64,000 nt of DNA from contig CAZTUA010000041.1 in NCBI GenBank assembly GCA_964616545.1, forward strand, positions 1-64,000, given 5' to 3'. This document shows, piece by piece, positions 63,495 to 64,000 of this stretch (position 1 is its first letter; each line of letters starts with the position of its first letter). The position numbers and the translations under genes are program-made. Under the pieces are notes generated by a model. The model searched no databases. It was given only the letters and a program-made list of their open reading frames with translations, and was not told the origin of the DNA. The DNA is from JAQVEM01 sp964616545 (GTDB lineage: Bacteria > Actinomycetota > Humimicrobiia > Humimicrobiales > Humimicrobiaceae).

Positions 63495-64000
63495 TTAACT
63501 TTTATTTTTTCTTCCGGGCTCTGATATAATTTTTATCAGCCTCTGTATGCTTCTGGCTACCGAAGAACGCGGTGCGTCCAGAATCACCGGGACTCCCTTA
63601 TTAACTGATATGGGTACTATTCTGTCGCTCGGAATTGCAACATCTATTTTTCTCTGAATGGTTTCTTCAATCTCTTCCAGAGTTATACCAACCTTGCTGT
63701 CCGCACGGTTAAGAATTACATATATGTTTTCTTCTGGGAAATTCACTTTCTTTAATATCTGCAGGGAGATTTTTAAGTTTTTTATACTCGGTGCATCCTT
63801 GCTGGTAATAATGCACAGATAATCCGTTTCCCTGAAAATATTTAATATATCATCGGAAAAATATGATGATGTATCCACCACAGTATAGTCGCTCAACTTT
63901 GACAGATTTTCCAGGATTTTTATGGTGATGTCACTGTTTATCCCGGTGCTCTCTGAAATATCCAGAGGAGCGGGAAGTACCATTAGGCCAGTGCTGTGAG
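63495..64000 (-). CDS. CpaE/TadZ-like ATPase, 5' end beyond the window
   Basis: The frame is open to the window edge (HSTGL precedes MVLPAPLD), so the gene is partial. About 168 residues are visible: YTVVDTSSYFSDDILNIF, TDYLCIITSKDAPSIKNLKISLQIL, YVILNRADSKVGITLEEIEETI and IDVAIPSDRIVPISVNKGVPVILDAPRSSVARSIQRLI. These are the MinD/CpaE core after the P-loop; the P-loop and any receiver domain would be off the right edge. It is 52 nt before cpaF. Confidence 0.85.
   Translation of the reverse strand, partial: HSTGLMVLPAPLDISESTGINSDITIKILENLSKLSDYTVVDTSSYFSDDILNIFRETDYLCIITSKDAPSIKNLKISLQILKKVNFPEENIYVILNRADSKVGITLEEIEETIQRKIDVAIPSDRIVPISVNKGVPVILDAPRSSVARSIQRLIKIISEPGRKNKS

Noticed and set aside
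1..64000. Genome-wide reassignment of TAG
   Set aside because: TAG ends about nine genes here, including purM directly before purN, and the tadC gene 18 nt before a strong bidirectional terminator. TAG therefore works as a stop in most places.
1..64000. CRISPR arrays, insertion sequences or prophage
   Set aside because: No regular spaced repeats, no transposase or integrase frame and no phage structural genes were seen.

Overview
The window is about 64 kb of AT-rich bacterial chromosome, roughly 55-60 protein genes, mostly on the minus strand. It has one tRNA and no rRNA, CRISPR array, recognisable insertion sequence or prophage. The gene set (Rex, LCP family protein, DgkA-type kinase, DUF2089/SHOCT-like cassette, Tad pili, sugar ABC transporter with a GH65 phosphorylase) suggests an uncultured, probably anaerobic, monoderm-like bacterium. 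A deep-branching actinobacterial or Firmicutes-like lineage is possible, but the window alone does not settle taxonomy.

Layout. 1-1,370: a small DUF2089/membrane protein/SHOCT operon. 1,402-2,645: a secreted Ig-like protein broken by a frameshift. 2,797-12,659: a sugar-use locus with an autoregulated LacI repressor, lipoprotein binding protein, two permeases, a P-loop kinase and a HAD-GH65 phosphorylase fusion, with a divergent GH1 glycosidase. 12,925-21,518: mixed genes (CrtQ-like glycosyltransferase, LeuB-type dehydrogenase, DgkA, XRE/membrane pair, flavin reductase, radical SAM, GalT, metallopeptidase). 21,965-24,373: lon behind a promoter with inverted repeats. 24,605-34,814: the purine operon purB-L-F-M-N-H with a long single-chain PurL. 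35,349-38,834: LCP protein, Rex, a methyltransferase and SSB. 38,881-45,868: Tad pilus locus 1. A pilin/TadE/TadG unit and a CpaB/TadZ/CpaF/TadB/TadC unit flank a CAP-domain gene on the other strand that is preceded by a c-di-GMP-II riboswitch. 46,174-58,807: housekeeping and accessory genes (TPR, DUF192, ferritin-like, GNAT, VOC, CPBP, hydroxyacid dehydrogenase, tRNA-Pro, UDG, DusB, CoaX). 58,961-64,000: Tad locus 2, with TadC, a VWA-TadB fusion, CpaF and a CpaE/TadZ gene cut by the window edge.

The most interesting signals are these. (1) There are two in-frame TAG codons inside otherwise intact reading frames: the VWA-TadB fusion at 60,376-60,378 and the DUF2089-operon membrane protein at 805-807. 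Recognisable protein sequence resumes directly after each. TAG also ends about nine genes here, so this looks like local amber readthrough (pyrrolysine or a suppressor tRNA), recent nonsense mutation or assembly error, rather than a genome-wide code change. (2) A c-di-GMP-II aptamer with a terminator lies before the CAP-domain gene inside Tad locus 1. (3) A shared 15-base element covers the -35 region of both Tad locus 1 operons, which suggests co-regulation.
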